Part shown: one piece after another, positions 26,567-36,291 of the stretch
How the letters are laid out: each line of letters opens with the position of its first letter
Numbering within the stretch: the stretch's first letter is position 1
Origin: Nioella sediminis
GTDB taxonomy: Bacteria > Pseudomonadota > Alphaproteobacteria > Rhodobacterales > Rhodobacteraceae
DNA: 64,000 nucleotides
Reading direction: 5' to 3'
NCBI RefSeq assembly: GCF_001879695.1
Contig: NZ_MNBL01000054.1
Coordinates: 18,696 to 82,695 of the forward strand
Notes under the pieces: model-generated
Databases searched by the model: none
What the model saw: the letters and a program-made list of their open reading frames with translations, nothing else
Told to the model about the DNA's origin: nothing
Position numbers and translations under genes: made by a program

Positions 26567-28648
26567 ATGACCGAGACATATGACGGACCGATCCTGGAAA
26601 TCGAAAACCTCTCCATCAGCTTCTTCACGCGCCTGCGCGAGATTCCGGCGGTGATGGATTTCTCCTGCACGGTGATGCCGGGCGAGGCCATGGGTCTCGT
26701 CGGTGAATCCGGCTGCGGGAAATCCACCGTGGCGCTTGGGGTCATGCAGGACCTTGGCGTGAACGGGCGCATCGTGGGCGGCTCGATCAAGTTCAAGGGA
26801 AAGAACCTGAACGAGATGTCATTGCAGGAACTTGCCAAGATCCGCGGCAAGGAAATCGCGATGATCTATCAGGAGCCGATGGCCTCGCTGAACCCTGCGA
26901 TGAAAATCGGCAAACAGCTGATGGAAGTGCCCATGATCCACGAGGGCGTGTCGGAAAAGGAGGCCTACAAGCGCGCCCTGGAAGTGGTCACCGATGTGCG
27001 CCTGCCGGACCCGGAACGGATGCTGGATGCCTATCCGCACCAGCTCTCTGGTGGTCAGCAGCAGCGGATTGTCATCGCGCTGGCGCTGATGGCAAACCCC
27101 TCGCTTCTGATCCTCGACGAGCCCACCACCGCGCTTGACGTGACGGTGGAGGCCGCGGTGGTCGAGATCGTCAAGGATCTGGGCAAGAAATACGGCACCT
27201 CGATGCTGTTCATCTCGCACAACCTGGGCCTGATCCTGGAAACCTGCGACCGGCTTTGCGTGATGTATTCGGGCGAAGCGGTGGAAACCGGGTCTATCAA
27301 GGACGTGTTCGACAAGATGCGCCACCCCTATACACAGGCGCTGTTCCGCTCGATCCCTCTGCCAGGGGCCGACAAGAACAGCCGCCCGCTGGTGGCCATT
27401 CCGGGCAACTTCCCCCTGCCCCATGAACGCCCGCCGGGCTGCAATTTCGGCCCCCGCTGCGACTATTTCGAGGGCGGTCGATGTGACGCCGGTGATATCA
27501 AGATGGACGGGATCGAGGGCGATGACCGACACGAGTCCCGCTGTCTGAAATTCCGGGAAATCGACTGGGAAGCGCCGATCATCGCCGGGGCCCAGACCGA
27601 AAAGGCGCAAGTGGGCGAGGTGGTGCTGAAGGTCGACAACCTCAAGAAATACTACGAGGTCGCGGCCAGTGCGCTGTTCAGCCATGGCGAGAAGAAAGTG
27701 GTGAAGGCCAACGAGACGCTCAGTTTCGAGGCCCGCGAATCCGAAACGCTCGCCATCGTGGGGGAATCGGGCTGCGGCAAGTCCACGCTCGCCAAGGTGC
27801 TGATGGGGCTGGAAACGGCCACCGACGGCCATGTGGTGCTGGACAACAAGGGCATCGAAGCGGTGCCGATTGAGGAACGCGACACCAAGACGGTGTCATC
27901 CATCCAGATGGTGTTCCAGAACCCGTTCGACACGCTGAACCCTTCAATGACCGTCGGCCGGCAGATCATCCGCGCGCTGGAGATCTTCAAGATCGGCAAG
28001 AACGAGGCCGAGCGGCGTCAGCGCATGCTGGAACTGCTGGACCTGGTGAAACTGCCCCGCGCCTTTGCCGAGCGGATGCCACGGCAGCTGTCGGGTGGCC
28101 AGAAACAGCGCGTCGGCATCGCCCGCGCCTTTGCCGGTGATGCTCAGATCGTGGTGGCGGACGAACCCGTCTCGGCGCTTGACGTGTCTGTACAGGCCGC
28201 GGTGACCGATCTGCTGATGGAGATTCAGCGCGAACAGAAAACGACGCTTCTTTTCATCAGCCACGACCTGTCCATCGTCCGCTACCTGTCGGATCGGGTG
28301 ATGGTGATGTATCTGGGCCATGTGGTTGAAATCGGGACGACCGATCAGGTCTTCAGCCCGCCCTACCACCCCTATACCGAGGCCCTGCTGTCGGCTGTTC
28401 CGATTGCCGATACCTCGGTCGAAAAGGAACATATCGTTCTGGAAGGTGACATCCCCTCTGCCATGAATCCGCCGACCGGATGCCCGTTCCAGACGCGCTG
28501 CCGCTGGAAGAAGGACGTGCCGGGCGGGCTGTGTGAACGGGATGTGCCGCCGATGAAGAAACTGGCGGATGGGCACCAGATCAAGTGCCATCTGGCGGAT
28601 GATGTTCTTGCCAAGATGCGGCCCGTCATCAAGATCGCTGCGGAGTAA
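26567..28648 (+). CDS. ABC transporter fused ATP-binding protein (DppD-DppF type)
   Basis: A 693-residue cytoplasmic protein with two complete ABC ATPase domains. Each has Walker A GESGCGKST (about residues 45-53 and 402-410), the signature LSGGQQQR or LSGGQKQR, and Walker B (LLILDEPTTALDV and IVVADEPVSALDV). After each comes the oligopeptide-type C-terminal extension with clustered cysteines (PGCNFGPRCDYF and TGCPFQTRCRWK), typical of DppD/DppF and OppD/OppF. The fusion supplies both ATPases for the two permeases upstream. A terminator follows at 28672-28698. Confidence 0.95.
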   Translation: MTETYDGPILEIENLSISFFTRLREIPAVMDFSCTVMPGEAMGLVGESGCGKSTVALGVMQDLGVNGRIVGGSIKFKGKNLNEMSLQELAKIRGKEIAMIYQEPMASLNPAMKIGKQLMEVPMIHEGVSEKEAYKRALEVVTDVRLPDPERMLDAYPHQLSGGQQQRIVIALALMANPSLLILDEPTTALDVTVEAAVVEIVKDLGKKYGTSMLFISHNLGLILETCDRLCVMYSGEAVETGSIKDVFDKMRHPYTQALFRSIPLPGADKNSRPLVAIPGNFPLPHERPPGCNFGPRCDYFEGGRCDAGDIKMDGIEGDDRHESRCLKFREIDWEAPIIAGAQTEKAQVGEVVLKVDNLKKYYEVAASALFSHGEKKVVKANETLSFEARESETLAIVGESGCGKSTLAKVLMGLETATDGHVVLDNKGIEAVPIEERDTKTVSSIQMVFQNPFDTLNPSMTVGRQIIRALEIFKIGKNEAERRQRMLELLDLVKLPRAFAERMPRQLSGGQKQRVGIARAFAGDAQIVVADEPVSALDVSVQAAVTDLLMEIQREQKTTLLFISHDLSIVRYLSDRVMVMYLGHVVEIGTTDQVFSPPYHPYTEALLSAVPIADTSVEKEHIVLEGDIPSAMNPPTGCPFQTRCRWKKDVPGGLCERDVPPMKKLADGHQIKCHLADDVLAKMRPVIKIAAE

Positions 28649-28671
28649 CTCCCGTCCATAGAACGACGTTG

Positions 28672-28702
28672 AAAGGCCCTCCTCTCGGGGGGCCTTTTCA
28701 CA
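28672..28702 (+). terminator. Rho-independent terminator after the ABC importer operon
   Basis: An 11-bp stem (28672-28682 with 28687-28697; AAAGGCCCTCC paired with GGGGGGCCTTT, one G-T wobble) closes a TCTC loop and runs into TTTT. It lies about 24 bases after the fused ATPase stop codon. Confidence 0.85.
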
Positions 28703-28736
28703 TGAAAACTACCGTGCAGAGCGCTGCTTTTCATGG

Positions 28737-28762
28737 AAAAAAGGGGGCCCGAAGGCCCCCTT
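28737..28762 (-). terminator. Rho-independent terminator for nrdJ (minus strand)
   Basis: On the minus strand a 9-bp perfect stem (AAGGGGGCC / GGCCCCCTT, 28762-28754 with 28749-28741) encloses a TTCG tetraloop and is followed by T residues (A-tract 28737-28742 on the plus strand). UUCG-type loops are especially stable. It lies about 200 bases after the nrdJ stop codon, downstream of the palindromic element at 28900-28960. Together with the hairpin at 28672-28697 it insulates the convergent transcripts. Confidence 0.8.
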
Positions 28763-28899
28763 GAGTCTCGCTGTTCAGGCTCACTGTTTATACCGCCCGG
28801 AGTTTTCTGCCTGCGGCCTGAACCGCGTCAGGGGCGAGCGCACCCGCCCCGTGTTTCAGAACCCGCGCCGGGGCAATTGGCGCGAATCCCGATCGTGTT

Positions 28900-28960
28900 G
28901 CGCGGGGAAAACTCTTCGAAGAGTTTTCAGAAAGGCCCTTCGAAGGGCCTTCCCCCGCGC
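28900..28960. repeat. Two tandem TTCGAA-centred palindromes within an outer stem, 3' of nrdJ
   Basis: Outer arms GCGCGGGG (28900-28907) and CCCCGCGC (28953-28960) are complementary over 8 bp. Between them lie two perfect palindromes: a 20-bp core AAAACTCTTCGAAGAGTTTT (28908-28927, flanking G/C extend it) and a second, AAGGCCCTTCGAAGGGCCTT (28932-28951). As RNA or extruded DNA this could form a three-way junction with two hairpins. It abuts the nrdJ stop codon at 28961. The stretch 28763-28899, between it and the terminator, holds no gene that I can see. Confidence 0.75.
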
Positions 28961-31900
28961 TTAGCTGCACCCGCTTGTCGCCCCGCAGGTGTTGCACTTC
29001 ATGCAGGTGCCGTTGCGCACCAGCGTGTAGTTTCCGCAATCGCCGCAGGCCTCGCCCTCATAGCCCTGCATCTTCGCCTTGGTGCGTGCATCCATCCCAA
29101 CGGTGCCAGAGGCCACGGCGGTGGTCGTCGTGGAGCTGACAGCGACGGTGTTGCGGGCCACTTCCGGCACCAGCGTTTCCAGCGTCGCCACCGGATCGCC
29201 CGCGCCATTCAGCGCCGTGATCGCCCCGGCCCCGCCTTGCAGGACCACCAGTTCCTGCGGCACCCGCTTGCGCAGATAGCCGGTCGAGGAAATCTGGCGC
29301 AGCACGTCAATCGGCGACGCCCCATGGCTGTCCGGTACTTCCTCGAAATTGCGCACGCCCTCTTCCTGGCCCCGGCCGAGGCTGTCGAAAGTCGCGCCTT
29401 CCGGCTTCACATGCGCGAGGTCCGTGCGGTCCAGGTAGGACACCGCCAGTTCGCGGAAGATGTAGTCGAGGATCGAGGTGGCGTTCTTGATCGAGTCATT
29501 GCCCTGCACCATGCCCGCCGGTTCGAACTTGGTGAAGGTGAAGGCATCGACAAACTCCTCCAGCGGCACGCCGTATTGCAGGCCCACGGACACGGCGATT
29601 GCGAAGTTGTTCATCATCGCGCGGAAGCCGGCGCCTTCCTTGTGCATGTCGATGAAGATCTCACCAAGCGAACCATCGGCATATTCGCCGGTCCGCAGAT
29701 AGACCTTGTGACCGCCAACAACCGCCTTTTGGGTATAGCCCTTGCGGCGTTCCGGCATCTTCTCGCGGTGGCTGCGGATGAGTTCCTTCACCACCACCTT
29801 CTCGATGATCTTTTCGGCAAGAACCTGCGCCTTTTCAGCAGGGGTGCCGGTTTCCAGCACCTCGGCAGCTTCGTCATCATCCTCGACAAGCGCGGCTGCG
29901 AGCGGCTGGCTGAGTTTCGACCCGTCGCGATAGAGCGCATTGGCCTTCACGCCGAGCGACCAGCTGAGCTCATAGGCCTTCTGGCAATCCTCGATGGTCG
30001 CGTCATTGGGCATGTTGATCGTCTTGGAGATCGCGCCCGAGATGAAGCTCTGCGCCGCCGCCATCATCGTGATGTGGCTGTTGACGCTGAGGAAGCGCTT
30101 ACCCTTCTTGCCGCAGGGATTGGCGCAGTCGAAGACGTGGTAATGCTCTTCCTTCAGATGCGGCGCGCCTTCCAGCGTCATCGTCCCGCAGACATGGTCA
30201 TTCGCGGCTTCGATATCCTTCCGGGCGAAGCCGAAATGGCGCAGCATGTCGAAGGTTGGGTCATTGAGCTTCGCTGCCGGAATGCCGAGCACCTTGGTGC
30301 AGAACTCCTCGCCCAGGGTCCACTGGTTGAACACGAAGCGGATGTCGAAGGCGGACGGCAGTGCTGCCTCGATTTTCTCAATCTCTGCATCGCCAAAGCC
30401 ATGGCCTCGCAACGCGGTGTGGTTGATGATGGGCGCATTGCCCAGGGTGCCGTGACCGACCGCGTGCGAGGTGATTTCCTCGATCTGCGAGGTGGAATAG
30501 CCCAGTTTTTCAAGCGCCGCAGGCACCGACTGGTTGATGATCTTGAAGTAGCCACCACCGGCCAGCTTCTTGAACTTCACAAGCGCGAAATCGGGCTCGA
30601 TCCCGGTCGTGTCGCAATCCATGACCAGACCGATGGTCCCGGTCGGGGCAATCACCGACACCTGCGCGTTGCGGTAACCGTGCTTCTCACCAAGCGCCAA
30701 CGCCTCGTCCCAGGCCTGTTCGGACAGGGCAATCAGCGTCTGGTCGGGGCAGCTGGCGTGATCCAGCGGGACCGGCTTCACGGCCAGGTCCTCATAGCCA
30801 TCCGCAGCGCCTTGGGCCGCGCGGCGGTGGTTGCGGATCACGCGGAGCATGTGCTCACGGTTGCGCTCAAAGCCCGAGAACGGCCCAAGCTCGCCTGCAA
30901 TCTCGGCCGAGGTCGCGTAGGCCACACCGGTCATGATCGCGGTCAGGGCGCCGCCCATGGCCCGGCCCTCGTCCGAGTCATAGCCGAGACCCATATTCAT
31001 CAGCAGACCGCCGATATTGGCGTAGCCAAGGCCAAGGGTGCGGAAGTCGTAGCTGAGCTGCGCGATTTCCTTGGACGGGAACTGCGCCATCATCACCGAG
31101 ATTTCCAGCGTCAGCGTCCACAGCCGCGTGGCGTGCATATAGCTTTCCGCGTCGAACTTGCCGTCGCTGTAAAAAGTCAGCAGGTTCATCGAGGCGAGGT
31201 TACAGGCCGTGTCATCAAGGAACATGTATTCCGAACACGGGTTCGAGCCCCGGATCGCGCCATCTTCCGGGCAGGTGTGCCAGGAATTCACGGTATCATG
31301 GAACTGGATGCCCGGATCGGCGCAGGCCCAGGCCGCGTGGCCGATCGTATCCCACAGCTCGCGCGCCTTGACCGTCTTGGACACCTTGCCATTGGTGCGG
31401 TTGATCAGGTCCCAATCGCCATCTTCGTCCACGGCCTTCAGGAAGGCATCTGTGACGCGGATGGAGTTGTTGGAGTTCTGGCCGGAAACCGAGTTATAGG
31501 CTTCCGAATCCCAATCCGTGTCATAGGTCGGGAATTCGATGCTGGTGTGACCCTGCTTCGCGTAATCCAGCACCCGCTTGATGTAAGTCTCGGGGATCGC
31601 GCATTTTTTCGCGCTACGGATGGCGGCTTTCAGGGTCTCGTTCTTGGCCGGGTCAACCGCGTCTTCCAGCTTGCCGTCCCACGCGGCGATGGCCGAGAAG
31701 ATATTGTTCAGCTCGCGCTCATGCATCTTGGAACCGGCGACGATGGAGGCAACTTTCTGCTCCTCCAACACCTTCCAGTTGATGAACTCCTCGATATCGG
31801 GGTGGTCGGCATCAACGATGACCATCTTGGCCGCGCGCCGCGTGGTGCCGCCCGACTTGATCGCGCCCGCTGCCCGGTCGCCGATCTTGAGGAAGCCCAT

Positions 31901-32662
31901 AAGGCCCGAGGACTTGCCGCCACCCGACAGCGCCTCGCCTTCGGCCCGCAGGGAGGAGAAATTGGTGCCAGTGCCGGAGCCGTATTTGAACAGACGCGCC
32001 TCACGCACCCACAGGTCCATGATGCCGCCTTCATTCACCAGATCATCGCTGACCGACTGGATGAAACAGGCATGGGGCTGCGGATGTTCGTAGGACGAGG
32101 TGGATTTGGTCAGTTTGCCGGTCTTGTGGTCCACGTAGTGGTGGCCCTGCGCGGGACCGTCGATGCCATAGGCCCAATGCAGGCCAGTGTTAAACCACTG
32201 AGGAGAGTTCGGCGCCGCCATCTGGCGGGCCAACATCAGCTGCATCTCATCGAAATAGGCGCGGGCATCTTCTTCGGTGGTGAAGTAGCCCCCTTTCCAG
32301 CCCCAGTAGCACCAGGCCCCGGCCAGACGGCGGAAGACCTGCTTGGCCGAGGTTTCCCCGCCGAACCGCTGATCCTCCGGCAGATCCGCCAGCGCGACCT
32401 CATCAGGCACATGACGCCACAGGAAGGACGGCACGCCCTTTTCCTTGACCGGTTTCAGGATCGCGGCGACCCCGGCCTTGCGGAAGTATTTCTGCGCCAG
32501 AACATCAGACGCGACCTGGCTCCAGCCGACGGGTACTTCAACGCCATCCAGCTTGAACACGGTGGTGCCATCAGGATTGCGAATCTCGGAAGATGTCAGG
32601 CTGAATTCCAGGTCCGCATAGGTGTCCTGGTCCGCTTTGGTGAAACGGCGTTCGATCTTCAT
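28961..32662 (-). CDS. nrdJ: Vitamin B12-dependent (class II) ribonucleotide reductase
   Basis: A 1233-residue adenosylcobalamin-dependent reductase that makes deoxyribonucleotides with or without oxygen. N-terminal blocks include [15 protein letters not shown] and a QPHACFIQ cysteine. The thiyl-radical region has [13 protein letters not shown], and [10 protein letters not shown] is conserved. The C-terminal 27 residues form a Cys-rich tail ([23 protein letters not shown]) that could bind zinc and may help re-reduce the active site. Length is typical of the long NrdJ group. The start MKIERRFTK is preceded by a long leader with a probable NrdR operator. No other ribonucleotide reductase gene lies in the window. 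Confidence 0.97.
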   Translation of the reverse strand: MKIERRFTKADQDTYADLEFSLTSSEIRNPDGTTVFKLDGVEVPVGWSQVASDVLAQKYFRKAGVAAILKPVKEKGVPSFLWRHVPDEVALADLPEDQRFGGETSAKQVFRRLAGAWCYWGWKGGYFTTEEDARAYFDEMQLMLARQMAAPNSPQWFNTGLHWAYGIDGPAQGHHYVDHKTGKLTKSTSSYEHPQPHACFIQSVSDDLVNEGGIMDLWVREARLFKYGSGTGTNFSSLRAEGEALSGGGKSSGLMGFLKIGDRAAGAIKSGGTTRRAAKMVIVDADHPDIEEFINWKVLEEQKVASIVAGSKMHERELNNIFSAIAAWDGKLEDAVDPAKNETLKAAIRSAKKCAIPETYIKRVLDYAKQGHTSIEFPTYDTDWDSEAYNSVSGQNSNNSIRVTDAFLKAVDEDGDWDLINRTNGKVSKTVKARELWDTIGHAAWACADPGIQFHDTVNSWHTCPEDGAIRGSNPCSEYMFLDDTACNLASMNLLTFYSDGKFDAESYMHATRLWTLTLEISVMMAQFPSKEIAQLSYDFRTLGLGYANIGGLLMNMGLGYDSDEGRAMGGALTAIMTGVAYATSAEIAGELGPFSGFERNREHMLRVIRNHRRAAQGAADGYEDLAVKPVPLDHASCPDQTLIALSEQAWDEALALGEKHGYRNAQVSVIAPTGTIGLVMDCDTTGIEPDFALVKFKKLAGGGYFKIINQSVPAALEKLGYSTSQIEEITSHAVGHGTLGNAPIINHTALRGHGFGDAEIEKIEAALPSAFDIRFVFNQWTLGEEFCTKVLGIPAAKLNDPTFDMLRHFGFARKDIEAANDHVCGTMTLEGAPHLKEEHYHVFDCANPCGKKGKRFLSVNSHITMMAAAQSFISGAISKTINMPNDATIEDCQKAYELSWSLGVKANALYRDGSKLSQPLAAALVEDDDEAAEVLETGTPAEKAQVLAEKIIEKVVVKELIRSHREKMPERRKGYTQKAVVGGHKVYLRTGEYADGSLGEIFIDMHKEGAGFRAMMNNFAIAVSVGLQYGVPLEEFVDAFTFTKFEPAGMVQGNDSIKNATSILDYIFRELAVSYLDRTDLAHVKPEGATFDSLGRGQEEGVRNFEEVPDSHGASPIDVLRQISSTGYLRKRVPQELVVLQGGAGAITALNGAGDPVATLETLVPEVARNTVAVSSTTTTAVASGTVGMDARTKAKMQGYEGEACGDCGNYTLVRNGTCMKCNTCGATSGCS

Positions 32663-33182
32663 GGTCTGCCTCTAGTCCCTGTGCGTGCGCGGCGTGCCAG
32701 CGTGTCCCCGCTCTTGCCGTCGTGGTTCCCTTCATGTCGGGCAGCAAGTCGACGTGCCGTGGCCCCCCAGAACCCGGTTACGGCTGCAAAGCCGTTCTGT
32801 CTTAGATGTGAAGACCATCTGCCCCTTGGTGCCTGCGGCCACTACATTTAGTGCTGCCCCGCTCGACAGCTACAAACTGACGTATCCACGCATAGGGCGT
32901 CAACGGGTTTTTTTTACTTTACCGTTACAAATATCCCTTGCATTGAGGGCAATCCACAGCCCCGCCTGCGGCCATCCGATTCACGCGTATCCTTTTGGAC
33001 AGGTTTTCCGCTGACAACAGCGGCAGTTACGCGGTGAAGGGAAAGTGTCGCCTTGGATCGCGTTAGGAAACACTAATTGTGGGGGTGTCAAATCGGCCAC
33101 ATCTATATCTGGTGGCAGATGCGATTCCCCGCCGTCCTGCGGGCTGCAATGTCACGGTTTCCGCGAATCCCGCACCGTCGGG
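32663..33182. other. 520-bp gene-free region: nrdJ leader and promoter, and 3' region of the GT2 gene
   Basis: No convincing gene is present. Next to nrdJ, the minus-strand leader contains a small hairpin (ACGGCT/AGCCGT around 32777-32792). Farther out are a probable NrdR site (32840-32884), a possible -35 TTGACG (32903-32898) and an eight-T run at 32908-32915. A 6-bp hairpin CCGCTG/CAGCGG lies at 33008-33023. I looked for a cobalamin riboswitch consensus upstream of nrdJ and did not see one. Confidence 0.6.
32840..32884 (-). promoter_or_regulatory. Probable NrdR operator upstream of nrdJ
   Basis: The palindrome CACTACATTTAGTG (32840-32853, plus strand) fits the NrdR box pattern CAC-N8-GTG; read on the minus strand it matches the consensus at 12 of 14 positions. 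A weaker half-match, TACAAACTGACGTA (32871-32884), has its centre exactly 31 bp away, the spacing usual for paired NrdR boxes. NrdR represses ribonucleotide reductase genes when dATP is high. The second box is degenerate, so confidence is higher for the first. Confidence 0.6.
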
Positions 33183-34160
33183 CTATAGCCGCCCGAGGGA
33201 CACCGCGAGCCACAGGGCGGCCTGCCCGGCGCGGCCCTGTCGATAGATGCCCAATTCCCGAAAGCTGCGCAGGCGGGACACCATATCTTGTGTCCGGATA
33301 CAGGTGAACCGATCCAGCAGCGCGCGGTTCTCTGGCGTCAGGCGATGCGCGGACACCGACAAAGCGCGGGCATTGCAGGCGGTCCAGACGGCCAGATCGC
33401 CCGAGGTGACCATCCTCAACCTCTTCAGCGCTGCACGCGTTCCAAGGTTCGTGCCGAAGAGGTTGTCGCCATGCTGCCGGTAAAGCACTGTGGGCTGCTC
33501 GCCGCGGATGACCTGCCCGCCTGCACCACTGATCAACTGGTAGAGCCACCAGTCATGGGTCACCGGCAGGCAATCCGCCGCCAGCGCCTCTGCCGCCGCG
33601 GCGCGGGCCAGATCCACTCCGGCCCGGTTCAGAAGCATCGTGTTGCCACCGGCGATGCTTTGCACCAGGGCATTGCGAAATCCGGGCGGGCGAGAGAACC
33701 GCGGAGACTGACGGCGATCGCTCAGATCCTCTTTGACAATCCAGGTGGCGCTGCCAAAGAGCGCCGGCACCTCTGGCGGGATTCCCGACAGCGCCTCCTG
33801 GCCCCGTTCCAGCCGGTCGGGCAACCAGACATCGTCCTGATCGGACAGGGCCGCCCAGTCAGTGCCTTCGGTCAGTCCCGCCAGCAGCGACAGGAAATTC
33901 GCGGCAACACCCCGGCCCGGCCCGGCGATCAGGGCTACGGAGCGTCCCTTTTCGTGCTGCGCGCGAGCAAAATCCGTCACCATCCGCGGCCCCATATCCT
34001 GCGATCCATCGTCGCTGACGATCAGATCCCAATCCGGCACGGTCTGATTGGCGAAACTGGTCAACTGGTCATCCAGAAAGGGGGCTCCGTCGAACAGCCC
34101 CATGAGAATCGCGGTGCGGCCCGTCCCGCCAGCCATGTTCCTGCTTTTCCGGGTTTCCAT
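33183..34160 (-). CDS. Glycosyltransferase family 2 protein
   Basis: A 325-residue GT-A fold transferase. Early motifs are [20 protein letters not shown] and [10 protein letters not shown]; the acceptor/metal region has ALSDQDDVW, a D-x-D-type motif found in rhamnosyl/galactosyl-type GT2 enzymes. HDWWLYQL and VLYRQHGDN are the conserved C-terminal blocks. No membrane segment is evident, so it is probably cytosolic or peripheral. It may use the ATG at 34160, a GTG three bases earlier, or the Met at 34136. It is isolated from the main glycan cluster; the nearest upstream feature is tRNA-Pro. The donor sugar is unknown. Confidence 0.85.
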   Translation of the reverse strand: METRKSRNMAGGTGRTAILMGLFDGAPFLDDQLTSFANQTVPDWDLIVSDDGSQDMGPRMVTDFARAQHEKGRSVALIAGPGRGVAANFLSLLAGLTEGTDWAALSDQDDVWLPDRLERGQEALSGIPPEVPALFGSATWIVKEDLSDRRQSPRFSRPPGFRNALVQSIAGGNTMLLNRAGVDLARAAAAEALAADCLPVTHDWWLYQLISGAGGQVIRGEQPTVLYRQHGDNLFGTNLGTRAALKRLRMVTSGDLAVWTACNARALSVSAHRLTPENRALLDRFTCIRTQDMVSRLRSFRELGIYRQGRAGQAALWLAVSLGRL

Positions 34161-34246
34161 CACATCACCAGCCGTTCAAACGTCGCCGCACCTACCTGCC
34201 CTCAGGGATCACCCGGTGCAAGCCTCGTGCCGCTTTGTGTGGAGAA

Positions 34247-34323
34247 TGGTCGGGGAGGCGAGATTCGAACTCACGGCCTTCTGTACCCAAAACAGACGCG
34301 CTACCAGGCTGCGCTACACCCCG
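34247..34323 (-). tRNA. tRNA-Pro (anticodon TGG), CCA encoded
   Basis: The minus-strand sequence folds as a cloverleaf: acceptor start CGGGGTG, D-arm with AGCCTGGTAG, anticodon stem TCTGT/ACAGA with loop TTTGGGT (anticodon TGG), T-arm GTGAG-TTCGAAT-CTCGC, acceptor end CTCCCCG, then A-CCA, so the 3' CCA is in the DNA. Total 77 bases. The sixth acceptor pair would be U-U, a mismatch (positions 6 and 67). This is unusual but the rest of the fold is intact and C1 opposite G72 is typical of proline tRNA. Confidence 0.93.
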
Positions 34324-34368
34324 ACTGGCGCTTCCTCTACCGCGCTCTGCGCGAGGATGGAAGCCCGA

Positions 34369-34833
34369 TTATTCGCACGGCCACACCGCAAGGGTCTGAT
34401 CAATGCCGGGATGACGCATTTCCGAGCCGACGGTGATGCCAAGGGTCTCTGTCATGCCGCCATTCACCTCCAGCACATACTGGATGTCATTGCCGCCGGG
34501 AATCGGCGTGCGATCCAGCGGCACGGCGTTTTCATGAATATGCTGAACCGTACCGCTCTCATCCATGAAGATCATGTCGAGCGGAATAAGCGTGTTTTCC
34601 ATCCAGAAGCTGACCCGTTGCGGCCGTTCATAGATGAACAACATCCCGGCAGCGGAAGCCATGTGTTCGCGGTGCATCAGGCCAATGCTGCGCTCTTCGG
34701 GGGTGTCCGCGATCTCAACCCGGAACCGGGCCGTCCCCCAGTCCCCCCGCAGTTCAAGGCGTCCCTCATTGCATGCGGCCGCTGCGGCCCCTGCTATGAA
34801 ACTTGCCGCAATCGCCAGATGCAAGACGCGCAT
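34369..34833 (-). CDS. DUF192 family secreted protein
   Basis: A 154-residue protein. It has a signal peptide ([20 protein letters not shown], cleaved near ACNEG). The mature domain has the DUF192 pattern: [20 protein letters not shown], then [32 protein letters not shown] and YVLEVNGG. The family is widespread in bacteria and archaea, with no settled biochemical role; most members are periplasmic or lipid-anchored. The start at 34833 is set by the signal peptide, and the codon lies 1 base after the stop of the cold-shock gene, so the two are co-transcribed. tRNA-Pro lies immediately downstream. Confidence 0.88.
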   Translation of the reverse strand: MRVLHLAIAASFIAGAAAAACNEGRLELRGDWGTARFRVEIADTPEERSIGLMHREHMASAAGMLFIYERPQRVSFWMENTLIPLDMIFMDESGTVQHIHENAVPLDRTPIPGGNDIQYVLEVNGGMTETLGITVGSEMRHPGIDQTLAVWPCE

Positions 34834-34834
34834 C

Positions 34835-35356
34835 CTAATCCTCCTGAACGTAGTCCCACGGGCGCACTTCACCGGCCATCTGACCGCGCGGCCCCTGCAC
34901 CACCCGCAAGACCACGGCTTCGCCGGGTTGCAGATCGGCAAGGCCAAAGCGGCGCAGCACCTCGATATGCACGAACACATCGGCAGGATGCCCGAAGACA
35001 TTGGCAAAGCCAAAGCCTTTCGCCTTGTCGAACCATTTGACGCGGGCCGGCACGAAGGGCGTGCCCTCCGGTATCTCGATCATCATGCCCGAAGCATCCG
35101 GGGCTTCCTCGGGATCGGGCGGATCAATGGACAGGATTTCCTGCGCCTGGATTCCGCGTTCGGTCTTTTGGACGACCACGGAAATACGGGAATGATCCGC
35201 CACCGAACCTTGCCCAAAATTGCGCAAGACATTGGCGTGCAACAGAATATCGGGACCGCCTTCATCAGAGATGATGAACCCGAATCCCTTGGCATTGTCG
35301 AACCACTTGACCGTTCCGGCCACAACAGGCGCAGCCTGTCGCTCGTCTTCCATCAT
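34835..35356 (-). CDS. Two-domain cold-shock protein
   Basis: A 173-residue protein with two cold-shock domains. Domain 1 (about residues 13-78) has GTVKWFDNAKGFGFI and DILLHANVL; domain 2 (about 104-168) has ARVKWFDKAKGFGFAN and DVFVHIEVL. Each carries the RNP-1 (KGFGF) and RNP-2-like (VFVH / ILLH) nucleic-acid-binding motifs. The two are linked by an acidic segment rich in D, E and P. Double-CSD proteins are common in alphaproteobacteria and bind single-stranded RNA or DNA. Two adjacent ATG codons exist (35356 and 35353). The upstream region is dense in candidate regulatory repeats (35403-35515), consistent with strong control. Confidence 0.93.
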   Translation of the reverse strand: MMEDERQAAPVVAGTVKWFDNAKGFGFIISDEGGPDILLHANVLRNFGQGSVADHSRISVVVQKTERGIQAQEILSIDPPDPEEAPDASGMMIEIPEGTPFVPARVKWFDKAKGFGFANVFGHPADVFVHIEVLRRFGLADLQPGEAVVLRVVQGPRGQMAGEVRPWDYVQED

Positions 35357-35402
35357 GACGCCCCAACCTCAGCACGTGCAGCTAGTCTTATTGTCCCCGT
35401 AA

Positions 35403-35515
35403 ACTAACCTGACGGTTAGTCTGGTCAGGTGCAAGGATAATAAAGTGATAAGTATCAATATGTTATCAGGCGGGTATCAATTGATCCACAGATTCTGTTA
35501 ACCATTGTTAACCAT
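35403..35515. promoter_or_regulatory. Regulatory repeat cluster upstream of the cold-shock gene
   Basis: Three motif types are packed in 113 bp. ACTAACC-TGAC-GGTTAGT (35403-35420) is a perfect 7-bp inverted repeat of TetR-operator shape. TATCA occurs three times exactly 11 bp apart (35453, 35464, 35475), the first forming a palindrome TGATA-AG-TATCA (35446-35457). TTAACCAT occurs twice 10 bp apart (35498-35505, 35508-35515) and resembles the CtrA half-site. The region is AT-rich compared with its surroundings. All regulator assignments are inference. Confidence 0.5.
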
Positions 35516-35540
35516 CACGGCCCCTGCAAGGGGCAAGGCT

Positions 35541-36146
35541 TCAGGGGTTCAGGCGCGTAATCTCCCAGTTCGACGAGACATCCGGCCGTTGCCAGCGAAA
35601 CCGGTCATGCAACCGGAAGGCACCGTCAGCCCAGAACTCGATCTCCAACGGGGTGATCCGATAGCCTCCCCAGAATGGCGGGCGTTCGGGATTCGGGCCA
35701 TGCTGAGCCGTGATTCTGGCGACCTCGGCCATTAGTGCCCCCCGAGACGCCAGTGGCCGCGACTGCTGCGACGCCCATGCCCCGAGCCGGCTTTTGAGAG
35801 ACCGGGATTTGTAATAGGCATCCGCCTGCGGCCCTTCCTCCTTGCTGACAAGACCGCGCACACGGATCTGCCGACGCAGGCTTTTCCAGTGCATCACGAA
35901 GCCCGCCTTGCCTGCCTGGCCGATCTCTTGCGCCTTGGCGGACTCGTAATTGGTGTAAAAGACAAAAGCCCCGGCCTCGATCTCCTTCAGCAACACCATG
36001 CGGGCATTGGGCAACCCGTTGGCATCGACGGTAGCCAGGGCGATGGCGTTCGGGTCGTTGGGTTCGGTCTGCTCTGCCTCTGCCAGCCAGGCTCGCGCGA
36101 TGGCGAAGGGATCGTCGCCCGCAAATAGTCCGCTTCTGTCGCTCAT
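35541..36146 (-). CDS. pdxH: Pyridoxine/pyridoxamine 5'-phosphate oxidase
   Basis: A 201-residue FMN enzyme that oxidises pyridoxine or pyridoxamine phosphate to pyridoxal phosphate. Family blocks: [25 protein letters not shown] (FMN site, split by positions 56-82), [17 protein letters not shown], a SRPLASR segment and [11 protein letters not shown]. It ends with the C-terminal signature FRWQR and NWEITRLNP, close to the usual W-x3-RLxP. The start at 36146 has a GGAG upstream; a longer frame to 36362 would overlap the divergent fabI gene. It is convergent to nothing and shares its upstream region with fabI. Confidence 0.95.
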   Translation of the reverse strand: MSDRSGLFAGDDPFAIARAWLAEAEQTEPNDPNAIALATVDANGLPNARMVLLKEIEAGAFVFYTNYESAKAQEIGQAGKAGFVMHWKSLRRQIRVRGLVSKEEGPQADAYYKSRSLKSRLGAWASQQSRPLASRGALMAEVARITAQHGPNPERPPFWGGYRITPLEIEFWADGAFRLHDRFRWQRPDVSSNWEITRLNP

Positions 36147-36291
36147 GGCACTCTCCGCCTCAATGGGTTGCCGCCACGCTACCCGCGGACCCGATCCGCC
36201 GCAAGGCGATGCGCCTGCCGTCTTGATGCAGGCGCGACTATGCCCTAAAGGGTTGCCGATACGCGCAAAGAGCCGCCAAAGGGGAGCTGAC

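Noticed and set aside
28733..32851. Plus-strand open frame of 1372 residues opposite nrdJ
   Set aside because: It is the antisense shadow of nrdJ, caused by high GC and codon bias. The minus-strand frame has full family motifs; the plus frame has none.
32663..32903. Cobalamin riboswitch upstream of the B12-dependent nrdJ
   Set aside because: The leader was searched by eye for the conserved B12-box and GGGAA...GGTG core; only isolated matches (GAAGGGAACC) were seen and no supporting fold.
33100..33118. CCAC...GTGG inverted repeat as a further NrdR box
   Set aside because: The spacing between the CAC and GTG halves is 11, not 8, and it lies far from the nrdJ start.
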